From Candidatus Ozemobacteraceae bacterium (GTDB taxonomy: Bacteria; Muiribacteriota; Ozemobacteria; Ozemobacterales; Ozemobacteraceae): a stretch of 47,659 nt of DNA. This document shows positions 17,626 to 28,012 of the stretch, one piece after another. Position numbers and translations under genes: made by a program. The stretch is taken from contig DAOSOK010000038.1 of assembly GCA_035373905.1 (NCBI GenBank), positions 1 to 47,659 on the forward strand. Reading direction: 5' to 3'. Under the pieces are notes generated by a model. That model did no database searches. It saw only the letters and a list, made by a program, of their open reading frames with translations, and was not told where the DNA came from. How positions within the stretch are numbered: position 1 is the stretch's first letter; every line of letters begins with the position of its first letter.

Positions 17626-18495
17626 ATGATCACGATTGAAAAAATTCTGTTTCTGAAACGCATTTCGATCTTCCGGAGTCTGAACAGCCAGGAACTTCGC
17701 ATGATCGCCGAGGTCGTAAGCGAGGAAGAGTTCGCGGCCGGCGAAGTGCTGTTCCAGGAGGGCCGTCCCGGCGATTGCATGTATCTCGTGGTCGAGGGCC
17801 GGGTTGCCATTTACACCGGCGTCGCGCCGCAGACGAAGACGCTGGCGGTGTTCGAGTCGGGAGACTTTTTCGGGGAAATGGGCCTTTACGACGACAAGCC
17901 CCGTGCCGCGTCGGCGATGGCCCGCGATGCCGCCCGTCTGCTGGTGCTGAGGAAAAACGATTTCTGCGAGTTGATCTCGGAATACCCCGAGGTCGCGCTT
18001 GGGATCATGAAGGAGCTGAACCAGCGCCTGCGCGACACGAACCTGAAACTCCGCTCGTTCGAGGGCCAGATCCTCGACAAGACGACGAAACTATACTCGA
18101 GAGAGTATTTCACGGAATGCATGGCTACCGAGTTTCTGAAGGCGAAGAAGGAAGTGGTCGGCCTGTCGTTCATCGTCGCGAAATGTTCCGTTTCGGGAGA
18201 AAACGTGTATCTCGAGCAGTTGCTCGGAGAGATCGGCAGGGTGTTCGGCCTGCACCAGCGGCCCACGGACCTGTCGGCACGACTCGGAAACGCGAAAGCC
18301 GTGATCATGCTGTGCGAGGCGAACCGTGACGGGGCGGGGGCTTTTCTGCGCAGAGTCCGCAGGGATATCGACAAGTTCATCGTCGAGTTTCGCGAGTCGC
18401 GGGGGAGCGAAGCGGACGTCGCGTTCTTCACGTTCGTATTTCCCGAGGATTCGCAGGAACGCGAAGCCATGATCGCGCTGCTCGACCAATGCTGA
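17626..18495 (+). CDS. Cyclic-nucleotide-binding protein with degenerate GGDEF domain
   Basis: A 289-residue cytoplasmic protein. Residues 10-125 are a Crp-type cyclic-nucleotide-binding domain with the phosphate-binding cassette FGEMGLYDDKPRAASA (82-97, including the conserved Arg93). There is no helix-turn-helix. A short helical linker leads to residues 151-285, which align with a diguanylate cyclase fold: DKTTKLYSREYF corresponds to the usual 'D.LTGLYNRRYF'. The signature 'R.GGDEF' position reads RLGNAKAVIML (219-229), so all catalytic acidic residues are gone; it cannot be an active cyclase. The gene overlaps the DUF2723 gene by 7 bp and follows the MFS/HEAT gene closely, implying one operon. 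Confidence 0.8.
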   Translation: MITIEKILFLKRISIFRSLNSQELRMIAEVVSEEEFAAGEVLFQEGRPGDCMYLVVEGRVAIYTGVAPQTKTLAVFESGDFFGEMGLYDDKPRAASAMARDAARLLVLRKNDFCELISEYPEVALGIMKELNQRLRDTNLKLRSFEGQILDKTTKLYSREYFTECMATEFLKAKKEVVGLSFIVAKCSVSGENVYLEQLLGEIGRVFGLHQRPTDLSARLGNAKAVIMLCEANRDGAGAFLRRVRRDIDKFIVEFRESRGSEADVAFFTFVFPEDSQEREAMIALLDQC

Positions 18496-20528
18496 TTGCG
18501 GCCGGTCGATCGCGTCTCGGTGCCGCGCTCATCGTCTTCGCCGCCGGGCTCGCCCTCTATCTGCCGACCCTCCAACCCGGCATCGGCTGGTATAACGCCC
18601 CGGAGCTCGTCTGCGCTGCGCTCACGCTCGACGTGCCGCACTCGCCGGGATACCCCCTGTTCACCCGGCTCGCCTCGGCGGCGATCGCGCTGGTTCCCTG
18701 GGGCGACCCCGCCTGGCGCGTCAACCTGCTTTCAGCCGTCCTTGGCGCTGCGGCGGCTGGCGCGTGGACGGCATGGCTCGCGGGGTGGGGGATCCGCCGG
18801 AGGATCGCCGCATGCGCAGGCATCTGGCTGCTTCTCGTTCCGACTTTCTGGGAACAGGCCACGTCGTCTGAAGTATATACCCTCGAATGTTTCATTCTGG
18901 CCTCGTTCATGCTTATCGCCCAGGCGGCCCGCGAAGGCAGGGTCGGCTTCGGGAAAAGCCTGGCCACGGGGCTGCTTCTCGCCGCCGGGATCGGGCACAG
19001 GCCGACCTTCGCCCTTCTCGCCGCAGGCGCCCTCTTCACGCTCCAAGGGACTGGCTTGAGATCACGCCTCGACGCATCGTCCGGCGCTGGGATCGCCTGC
19101 GGGCTCCTGGTCGGCGCCATTCCGACCCTCGATCTCTTCGTCCGGCTGCAGAATGAAAACCGCATTCTCATCGATCCGATGATCGGACGCGGTCTCGACG
19201 GGTTCTGGAGGTTCTTTACCGGCGCCGATTACCGGAATGCGATCGGCGTCTTCGGGCCGGGCGAGCTTTTCGAACGGTTCAAAGGCTGGCTGTCCGTCGT
19301 CAGCGGCGCCGGAATCTGGATGCCGATCTTGGCCACGGCGGCCGTTCTTGCAAAAAATCGTGACTGGCGCATCATCGGGGCCTGTCTGTGGTTGACCGCG
19401 GTCAATACGGGGTTCGTGCTCAACTATAACGCGTTCGAAGCGCATACGATGCTTCTTCCCACGCTGATGGCGATCGGCGGTCTGGGAGCGTCCCTTCTCT
19501 CGCGCCACCAGGGCGGAAACGTGTCCAGCGTGATGCTGGCCGTGATGGTGGCGACCGGACTCGCCGTTCCCATCTCAGCGACGAGGATCGAAGGCCGTTC
19601 GCGCGATTCCGAGATCGTCACGAGGCGGATCGCGGCGCTCGTTCCGGAACGCTCCGTGCTGATGATGAACAACGATATCGAGTTCAGGCCGTTGTATTAC
19701 CTCCGCCTGACCAGAAAGTTCAGACCCGATCTTGGCATTCGCCTCGTCGACGCGCTGACCGCGTCCGATGCGGCTGATCTCGAGCCCGAGGTCGCGCGGG
19801 GAGTTCTGTTCGGGTCCCTCATTTACCCGGCGAGCTCCGCAAGGGTTCTGGGCGAGCGATATATGGTCGAATCGTGGGGATACCTCCGGCGGATCAGAAA
19901 TCCCGACGCGGCAGACTTCGCTGACGAGCTGCCGCCCACGTGGCGTCGACTCGAAATCGGATCGTCCGCATCGATCGCGGTCGATCCCGACGTGCAGGTT
20001 CTCCCTCTTGGCGGGCAGGCGGGGCGAATCGCCTCGAATACCCTTCTGCCAGGCGACGTGATCGTGTACCGATACATGATGCCGATCCGGGCAGGCTTCA
20101 ATCCATGCCTGTTGAAGGCGGAACTCGTCGATGACGACGGCAGGGGATTCGCTGATGCCGGCGTGAAAACGGGGCACGACATTCACTTCCTTTCCATTGG
20201 AAATGCCCTGATGCAAAGCGGATATGCGCGTGCCTACGCTGTCGTTCAGCGGACGATCGTCGTGCCTGACCGAGTATGGGGCACGAACGTCCGGCTGACG
20301 ATGTGCACCGTGAGTGTTGGCAACTTGCCCCTTGAAGGGTGGATTACGGATGTCCTGCCCGGAGCTCACCCCCTGAATGCGGAGGGTGCGACCGAGCTGT
20401 TCAGATTGCGTAACGGAATGGGCGGAGCCCCGCTGTTTTTCTCGGGGAGATCGGGTGGCATCGATGACGCACCGAGTTCCGGGCGTATCGTTGTCGCTGA
20501 ATTTACCGCCCCCCCAAACATTCCTTGA
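18489..20528 (+). CDS. DUF2723-family multi-pass membrane protein
   Basis: A 679-residue membrane protein. The N-terminal part has the DUF2723 signature: LYLPTLQPGIGWYNAPELVC, then LDVPHSPGYPLFTRL and a VNLLSAVLGAAAAGAWTAW helix. DUF2723 proteins resemble GT-C glycosyltransferases that use lipid-linked sugars; in that family an acidic residue usually follows the first helix (here PEL), but a transferase role here is inference. About ten helices lie within residues 10-370; the C-terminal 300 residues are soluble and periplasmic-like. It overlaps the cNMP-binding gene by 7 bp. The last codons overlap the -35 element of the next transcription unit. Confidence 0.75.
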   Translation: MLIAAGRSRLGAALIVFAAGLALYLPTLQPGIGWYNAPELVCAALTLDVPHSPGYPLFTRLASAAIALVPWGDPAWRVNLLSAVLGAAAAGAWTAWLAGWGIRRRIAACAGIWLLLVPTFWEQATSSEVYTLECFILASFMLIAQAAREGRVGFGKSLATGLLLAAGIGHRPTFALLAAGALFTLQGTGLRSRLDASSGAGIACGLLVGAIPTLDLFVRLQNENRILIDPMIGRGLDGFWRFFTGADYRNAIGVFGPGELFERFKGWLSVVSGAGIWMPILATAAVLAKNRDWRIIGACLWLTAVNTGFVLNYNAFEAHTMLLPTLMAIGGLGASLLSRHQGGNVSSVMLAVMVATGLAVPISATRIEGRSRDSEIVTRRIAALVPERSVLMMNNDIEFRPLYYLRLTRKFRPDLGIRLVDALTASDAADLEPEVARGVLFGSLIYPASSARVLGERYMVESWGYLRRIRNPDAADFADELPPTWRRLEIGSSASIAVDPDVQVLPLGGQAGRIASNTLLPGDVIVYRYMMPIRAGFNPCLLKAELVDDDGRGFADAGVKTGHDIHFLSIGNALMQSGYARAYAVVQRTIVVPDRVWGTNVRLTMCTVSVGNLPLEGWITDVLPGAHPLNAEGATELFRLRNGMGGAPLFFSGRSGGIDDAPSSGRIVVAEFTAPPNIP

Positions 20529-20553
20529 TTTCCCCTATCTCCCCGACTATAAT
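20525..20553 (+). promoter_or_regulatory. Sigma70-type promoter of the glyS-like gene
   Basis: TTGATT (20525-20530), a 17-bp spacer, and TATAAT (20548-20553), beginning in the stop codon region of the DUF2723 gene. Transcription would start near 20560, about 30 nt before the TTG at 20590. This rules out the longer in-frame starts at 20377 and 20464. Confidence 0.8.
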
Positions 20554-20589
20554 GCATCAGCCTCGCATCTTATTGTTCGGGGAGTCTTT

Positions 20590-22599
20590 TTGCCACACGC
20601 ATTTCTGCTGGAAGCAGGGTTCTGGGGGTTGCCCTACGGGACGCTGGCACGCGATCTCCGCGATGCTCCGGCGGCCGTTCTTGCCGTTTTCACACGGGAG
20701 CGCATCCAGGCTGGCCGCGCCAGGCTCTGGATAAGCGCGCATCGAGTCGGCATCCTCATCGACGGCATCCCCGAGTCCCAAACCGACCAGATGACCGAGA
20801 TCCGCGGTCCCAAAGCGTCGGTCGCGTATGATTTCAACAGGCTTCCAACACCAGCCGCCCGCGGATTCGCATCAGCCCAGGGCGTCGAGCTCAAAGATCT
20901 CGTGGTTCGCGACGTCGACGGAGAAAAGTTCCTGTTCGCCCGCCGCGGGGATAAGGGGAGACCGTCCCTCGACATCATCCCGAAGCTCATTCCTGCGATC
21001 CTGGCGGCCCTCCCCTGGACGGGCAGACCGTGGAACGACGATGCGGCGTTTCCGCAGCCGCCGGCCTATGTCTGCGCTCTCGCCGACGAAAAGATCGTTT
21101 CCTGCTCGATCGACGGCGTCACGTCGGGAAGGGACACCGGTCTGCTGGAAGGCGGAGTGTTCCGCAAGATCGGCGTTCCGTCGGCTGTCGAGTATCCCGG
21201 CATCATGGCGGGACTCGGGCTGACCCAGCTCCCCGCCGACCGGCAGAAGCTCATGGATTCCCACTTCCAGTCGGTCGTCGAATCCGGCGCAACGGTGCGG
21301 AAGGAGCCGCGCATCCTCGAGCGTATCGCATTCGAAGTCGAGCGGCCCCAGCCCGTTGTCATCAACCTGAGGGACGACGCCTGGATCGAACTACCAGATC
21401 CGGTCTACATGCAGATTCTCGGGGAATCCCCCGCCTACCTGCCGACGGAATCGTCACGCGGAGGGCTGCTCCCGAAACTCATCGGGTTCGTCGAGAAGCG
21501 CAATCTCGCTTCGAACGAGGCCGACGTGCGCGCCCGCGATATCGAGCGACGAATGATGGCCGCCGCCGACGCCTGGGCTGCGGATCTCGCAAAGCCCCTC
21601 GACGAATGGGCGGCGGGGCTTCGCCAGCTGCCCCAGCCCTCCGGCAACGGAACGATGTACGACGCTGCCTTGAACGTGTCCAGGACGGCCCAGCAGCTGA
21701 GCAGGCTTCCTGGGCTTGCCGCCGAAATCCAGGAGTCGCAGGTCGACCGAGTCATTCTGCTGGCGATGTCGGAATACTGTTTCGCGATCGTCCGCAAATA
21801 CCCCGAGCTCGCCGGAACGCTGATCGCCGTCGTCGCAGAGCGCAAGGGCGTCCCTCCCGAAACGGTCTCGATCGTCCGCGACACGGCCGGGTTCTGGGCC
21901 GGACGCGACGTGATGCCCACCGACCGCATCGCGATCGTCTGCTCTCTGGCCGGCATGCTGGCCAGACTGCGTGAACTGCCGGCCGATGGAAACAGGGAGG
22001 CGATTGCGGACAGGATTCTGAACCTGCTCGTCTCAAATAATATATGTGTTGATATTATACAGGCCGCCGGAGTCTCCGACGTCGCCGCCGCAAGAACGTT
22101 CTGGCTGGAGGCTCTCACACGGAAAATGCAGCGCGAGGGCATCGACAGGCGGAAGTTCGACTGGCTGATTCCCGAGGGCCCGATCGATCCCGTTTCGATC
22201 CTGACGGCCGCCCGCTCCTGGAAAGACGGCGTTCCCGCAGATGCGGATCAGCTCAAATCCCTGCTCGGCAGGCTCCAGCAGAGGCTCGCGCTCGCCGGCA
22301 CCTCCGAGCTTCCCCTGCCGCCCGAGACGCCGCCGGAAAAGGCCCTGCACGCGAAGCTCGAGCTCCTCGAGCATCCGTCCTGCCTCTCATACGTCGATCT
22401 GTTCGAACACCTCGCCGGCGCGAGAATCCACGCCGAAGCATGCCTCATGGATCTTCCCACCGCTCTCGATCTCTCCCGGCCGGATATCGGCCGTCGCGTC
22501 GCCCTGCTCAGACGATATGCCTGCCAGCTTCGTCGCCTGCCGTTCATCGGCGGCGCGCAGAAACAGCAGACATCGGCGGCGGCAGGAGGTGCCGCATGA
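20590..22599 (+). CDS. Divergent, motif-eroded glycyl-tRNA synthetase beta-subunit homologue
   Basis: A 669-residue protein aligning end to end with GlyS (usual length about 690). The start is TTG at 20590: GGGGAG lies 5 bp upstream, a promoter at 20525-20553 reads into it, and the protein then begins as GlyS does (LPHAFLLEAG). Recognisable GlyS features: SAHRVGILIDGIPESQTDQ, GPKASVAYDFN, PTPAARGFASAQGVELKDL and the later HD-like domain. Yet hallmark residues are lost: the usual 'KADL' reads MSEY (393-396), 'FPELQG' reads YPELAG, and the 'GS.DPF.LRR' segment reads GNREAIADRI. The frame is intact with normal codon use, so it is under selection. Whether it still serves tRNA-Gly charging depends on a GlyQ elsewhere. 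It is followed by the small ORF and lon. Confidence 0.75.
   Translation: MPHAFLLEAGFWGLPYGTLARDLRDAPAAVLAVFTRERIQAGRARLWISAHRVGILIDGIPESQTDQMTEIRGPKASVAYDFNRLPTPAARGFASAQGVELKDLVVRDVDGEKFLFARRGDKGRPSLDIIPKLIPAILAALPWTGRPWNDDAAFPQPPAYVCALADEKIVSCSIDGVTSGRDTGLLEGGVFRKIGVPSAVEYPGIMAGLGLTQLPADRQKLMDSHFQSVVESGATVRKEPRILERIAFEVERPQPVVINLRDDAWIELPDPVYMQILGESPAYLPTESSRGGLLPKLIGFVEKRNLASNEADVRARDIERRMMAAADAWAADLAKPLDEWAAGLRQLPQPSGNGTMYDAALNVSRTAQQLSRLPGLAAEIQESQVDRVILLAMSEYCFAIVRKYPELAGTLIAVVAERKGVPPETVSIVRDTAGFWAGRDVMPTDRIAIVCSLAGMLARLRELPADGNREAIADRILNLLVSNNICVDIIQAAGVSDVAAARTFWLEALTRKMQREGIDRRKFDWLIPEGPIDPVSILTAARSWKDGVPADADQLKSLLGRLQQRLALAGTSELPLPPETPPEKALHAKLELLEHPSCLSYVDLFEHLAGARIHAEACLMDLPTALDLSRPDIGRRVALLRRYACQLRRLPFIGGAQKQQTSAAAGGAA
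22037..22058. repeat. AT-rich inverted repeat inside the glyS-like gene
   Basis: Perfect 7-bp arms ATAATAT (22037-22043) and ATATTAT (22052-22058), 8-nt loop, in a run of rare AT-rich codons (AAT AAT ATA, then ATT ATA) within a GC-rich gene. Confidence 0.5.
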
Positions 22600-22744
22600 C
22601 TCGGACGCTTCCGCCCGCCGGCTTCCGGAGTTTCGTCGTCTCGGTCCCGTCGCGGCCCGGGAACAGGCCTTGGCTCGTAAACGTAAACTCGCTCGCGCAC
22701 GCGCGTGAGATGTCCCTGTCAACATCCCAGGAGGAATATATCGC

Positions 22745-22748
<4 letters not shown>
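22596..22748 (+). CDS. Candidate 50-residue small protein between glyS-like gene and lon
   Basis: ATG at 22596 overlaps the glyS-like stop (ATGA) and the TGA at 22746-22748 overlaps the lon start (ATGA). A perfect AGGAGGT (22584-22590) lies 5 bp before the ATG, and third codon positions are GC-rich like neighbouring genes. The peptide begins MTRTLPPAGFRSFVVSVPSR and ends SQEEYIA; I see no known domain and no membrane helix. It may be a real small protein or a leader ORF coupling translation into lon, which also has its own AGGAGG at 22730-22735. The chance that it is a spurious frame remains real. Confidence 0.5.
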
Positions 22749-25437
<2,689 letters not shown>

Positions 25438-25441
<4 letters not shown>

Positions 25442-26400
25442 CCGTCAAAGTCACTTCCGCCGTTTTCAACGCATGCGTGACGAGCAAGGATGCGTTGCCG
25501 ACGGACGGCCTGCCTGTCATCGCCCTCGTCGGCCGGAGCAACGTCGGCAAATCGTCGCTCATCAACAATCTTGCCGGCCGCCGAGAGCTCGCGAAAACGA
25601 GTTCGACCCCCGGAAAAACCCTCACCATCAACTTCTACCAGTTCAACGAGGCGTTTTATATCGTCGATCTTCCCGGCTACGGCTACGCGAAAGCTTCGAA
25701 GATCACGAGAGAACGCATCCAGAAGATGATGGACGAGTTTTTCGAGGCTTGCCCGACGCTCAAGGCCGTCGTGCAAATCATCGATCTGAGGCACTCGCCG
25801 AGTTCGCTCGACAAGCAGATGTTCAAGTGGATCCAGGATCAGAACTTCAACTACCTTGCCATTCTCAACAAGGCGGACAAGCTTTCGACCCAGCAACAGA
25901 TCCGCATGTTCCGCCAGATCATGCGCGACCTCCACACCGACGGCCCCGGCATCGTCTTTTCCGCCCAGACCGGACAGGGAAAGGACGACGTCCTCGAGGC
26001 ATTCGTCCGGCTTGCGGCGGGCGAGGAGATTCAGCGATCCGTCTCGAAACCGCGCCGCGCCGAACGACAGGGCGACGGCGGCCGGCGCGGCCGGCGTGAC
26101 CGTAGACCCGGCCAGGCCGATTCCCAGAAGCCCCCTTCCCCCGATGCTCCGCAAGCGGAACAGGCACAACCACCCGCCGCCGGCGATCAACAGCCCCCGC
26201 AGGGACAAGGTCAGGGCCGGCAGCGTCCGCAGGGAGGAGGGCAGGGGCCCCTGGGCCCGCGTCGTGAAGGCCAACATCAGCAGGGGCACCAGCGACGACG
26301 AGATCGGAACCGCAGAAATGCAGGTCAGAAAACCGAGGGGCGGGATAAAGCCCCGCAACGTCCGAACGATTTGAAACCTGAGGGAGGAGAATCAAAATGA
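25438..26400 (+). CDS. engB: Ribosome-biogenesis GTPase EngB (YihA/YsxC) with long low-complexity C-tail
   Basis: Residues 1-200 are a typical EngB GTPase that assists assembly of the large ribosomal subunit: G1 GRSNVGKS (32-39), G2 region TSSTPGKT, G3 DLPGYG (77-82), G4 NKAD (144-147), G5 SAQ (175-177). Ordinary EngB stops near 200; here about 120 more residues follow, rich in Arg, Gln, Gly and Pro, with almost no hydrophobic residues. This looks like a disordered, RNA-binding-type tail and is not a known domain. The gene overlaps lon by 4 bp at its start and the next gene by 4 bp at its end (ATGA both times), so translation is coupled. Confidence 0.93.
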
Positions 26401-27998
26401 GCAGGATGACGACCGCAACAGCCGCCCTGGCAGTATTGGCACTCGTAGGATTATTTCAGCCGTCCGGTGCGTTCGCCGCACCAACGGCGTTGCTCGAGGC
26501 TTCTCGCCTGGTGACGGCGGCTGACGGGTTGGCCGACACCGCGCCCGACGAAGCCGGGAAGATGTATCGCAAGGCGTTTCAGACTGCCCTTTCGCTGACC
26601 ACGCCCGCGTCCGGAAAGCGCCAGCGGGAAGAGGCGCTCGCCCTCGCCACCCGCTGCATTCACCCCGACCTTTTCGAGGAACTCCGGATCGCGATCGACA
26701 CGTATCTGTCCCTGTATCCCCACGGTCGCCATGCATGCGACGTCCAGATGCGCAAGGCGCTGATCGAATATGCCGACGGGAACGCCGCCGAAGCCGAAGC
26801 CGCCCTTGCAGCCGCGAAATCCCTCGCGAGAGGCTCGAAGCGCGCAAAGCTCGAATCCCTCCAGTTCGACGGCCACCTGACGGCCCACATGTACCGGTCT
26901 GCCGAAACGGCCCTCACCGAGATGCCGACACGGAATCGCACGATCCGCCGCGACAAGAAGCGGTTCAAGAAGGGTTCCGAACTCGTCGCCGAGGCGCTCA
27001 GCCAGGTTCGTGACGGCAAATTGACCGGCGACAGCGCCATTCGCGCGCTCGAAGAAGCCATCGAAGGCGGGTATTTCGGCGCGGCCGCTCCCGCCGCGGA
27101 GCTGGAACTCTCGGCGGCGCTCGACCGGAAACAGCCGGCATACCACCGCTGCGAAGTGAGCTTCATGAACCTGGTGCGCGAGCACCGCCATCACCTTGCA
27201 CCGAACCAGCGGCTCGAACGGATGGCTGCGTTCCTGAGCGATTATCCGCAGGCCGACGAGGAACTTCGCGGTCGGGCAATGTTCCAGGCCGCGACCGTGT
27301 GCCGCTACGAGCTGAGAGACCCGGCCCGCGCGGCCACGTTCATGGAGCAGCTCCAGTCGCTCGAAACCTGGAAAGAGCGCGTCGCCGTCGAGCGGCTTCT
27401 CGACATCCTGACCCCTGAAAATCTCGACAAGGCCGAGTTCCGTTCCGCCGTCCGCGCCCTCGTCATCGATCACGCGACGTCGTTCCCCTATGACAACGGC
27501 GTTCTGCCGGTCGTGACCATGGAAGCGCTCACGGAACTCGACGCTCTCAGCGCGACCCTCACCGAAGCGAAGTCGGATCTCGGCTCGCTTCTCGAGACGT
27601 TCACCAGCACCCTCACCGTCCGCGGCATCCCGATGCAGGCGATCTACCTCGCCGCGTGCGACAACCGCATGCGCGCCTGGGAAACGATCGAAAACGCCGG
27701 AAAAGCCGTCGCCGAGCGCGAGAAAAAAATGATGAACGATATTCTTCGGCCGTTCTTCCTGATGACGTCGCCTACGGACAGGCTGCTGATCTCGGCTCTC
27801 GCTCTGTATGAGCGGTTCCCGATCAAGGCCATCGACACGCTGCTGGTCTATCTGACCCGGCGGCCCGATTCCCTCAAGTCTCAGCATGCGCTGGCTCTGC
27901 TGGCCGATCTGTATAAGCAACACGGCGATTATATCGAAGCGCAGTCCGTCTGGAGCACCCTCCGAAAGTTCTACCCAAAATCGCTCTGGACCAAATAA
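26397..27998 (+). CDS. Exported helical-repeat (TPR-like) protein, unknown function
   Basis: A 533-residue protein with a signal peptide ending near SGAFA (residue about 27). The mature part is almost entirely alpha-helical with TPR/Sel1-like helix pairs (for example VQMRKALIEYADGNAAEAEA, and ALALLADLYKQHGDYIEAQS at the end). I recognise no enzymatic motif. It is translationally coupled to EngB (ATGA overlap) and followed 14 bp later by the NHL-repeat gene, so the three may form an exported protein set. A binding or scaffold role in the periplasm is an inference. Confidence 0.6.
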   Translation: MSRMTTATAALAVLALVGLFQPSGAFAAPTALLEASRLVTAADGLADTAPDEAGKMYRKAFQTALSLTTPASGKRQREEALALATRCIHPDLFEELRIAIDTYLSLYPHGRHACDVQMRKALIEYADGNAAEAEAALAAAKSLARGSKRAKLESLQFDGHLTAHMYRSAETALTEMPTRNRTIRRDKKRFKKGSELVAEALSQVRDGKLTGDSAIRALEEAIEGGYFGAAAPAAELELSAALDRKQPAYHRCEVSFMNLVREHRHHLAPNQRLERMAAFLSDYPQADEELRGRAMFQAATVCRYELRDPARAATFMEQLQSLETWKERVAVERLLDILTPENLDKAEFRSAVRALVIDHATSFPYDNGVLPVVTMEALTELDALSATLTEAKSDLGSLLETFTSTLTVRGIPMQAIYLAACDNRMRAWETIENAGKAVAEREKKMMNDILRPFFLMTSPTDRLLISALALYERFPIKAIDTLLVYLTRRPDSLKSQHALALLADLYKQHGDYIEAQSVWSTLRKFYPKSLWTK

Positions 27999-28012
27999 CT
28001 CGGGAGTAACTC

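Noticed and set aside
20377..20590. Upstream start for the glyS-like gene (ATG at 20377 or 20464)
   Set aside because: It would overlap the DUF2723 gene by more than 60 bp and cross the promoter at 20525-20553; TTG at 20590 has a good SD and matches the GlyS N-terminus.
22680..22720. Heat-shock or CIRCE-type operator upstream of lon
   Set aside because: The CGCGCACGCGCG stretch is only a GC-rich run; no TTAGCACTC-N9-GAGTGCTAA or other known operator is present.
26451..27923. 490-residue minus-strand frame inside the helical-repeat gene
   Set aside because: Antisense frame with Arg/Asp-rich composition; the plus strand has signal peptide, SD context and coupling.
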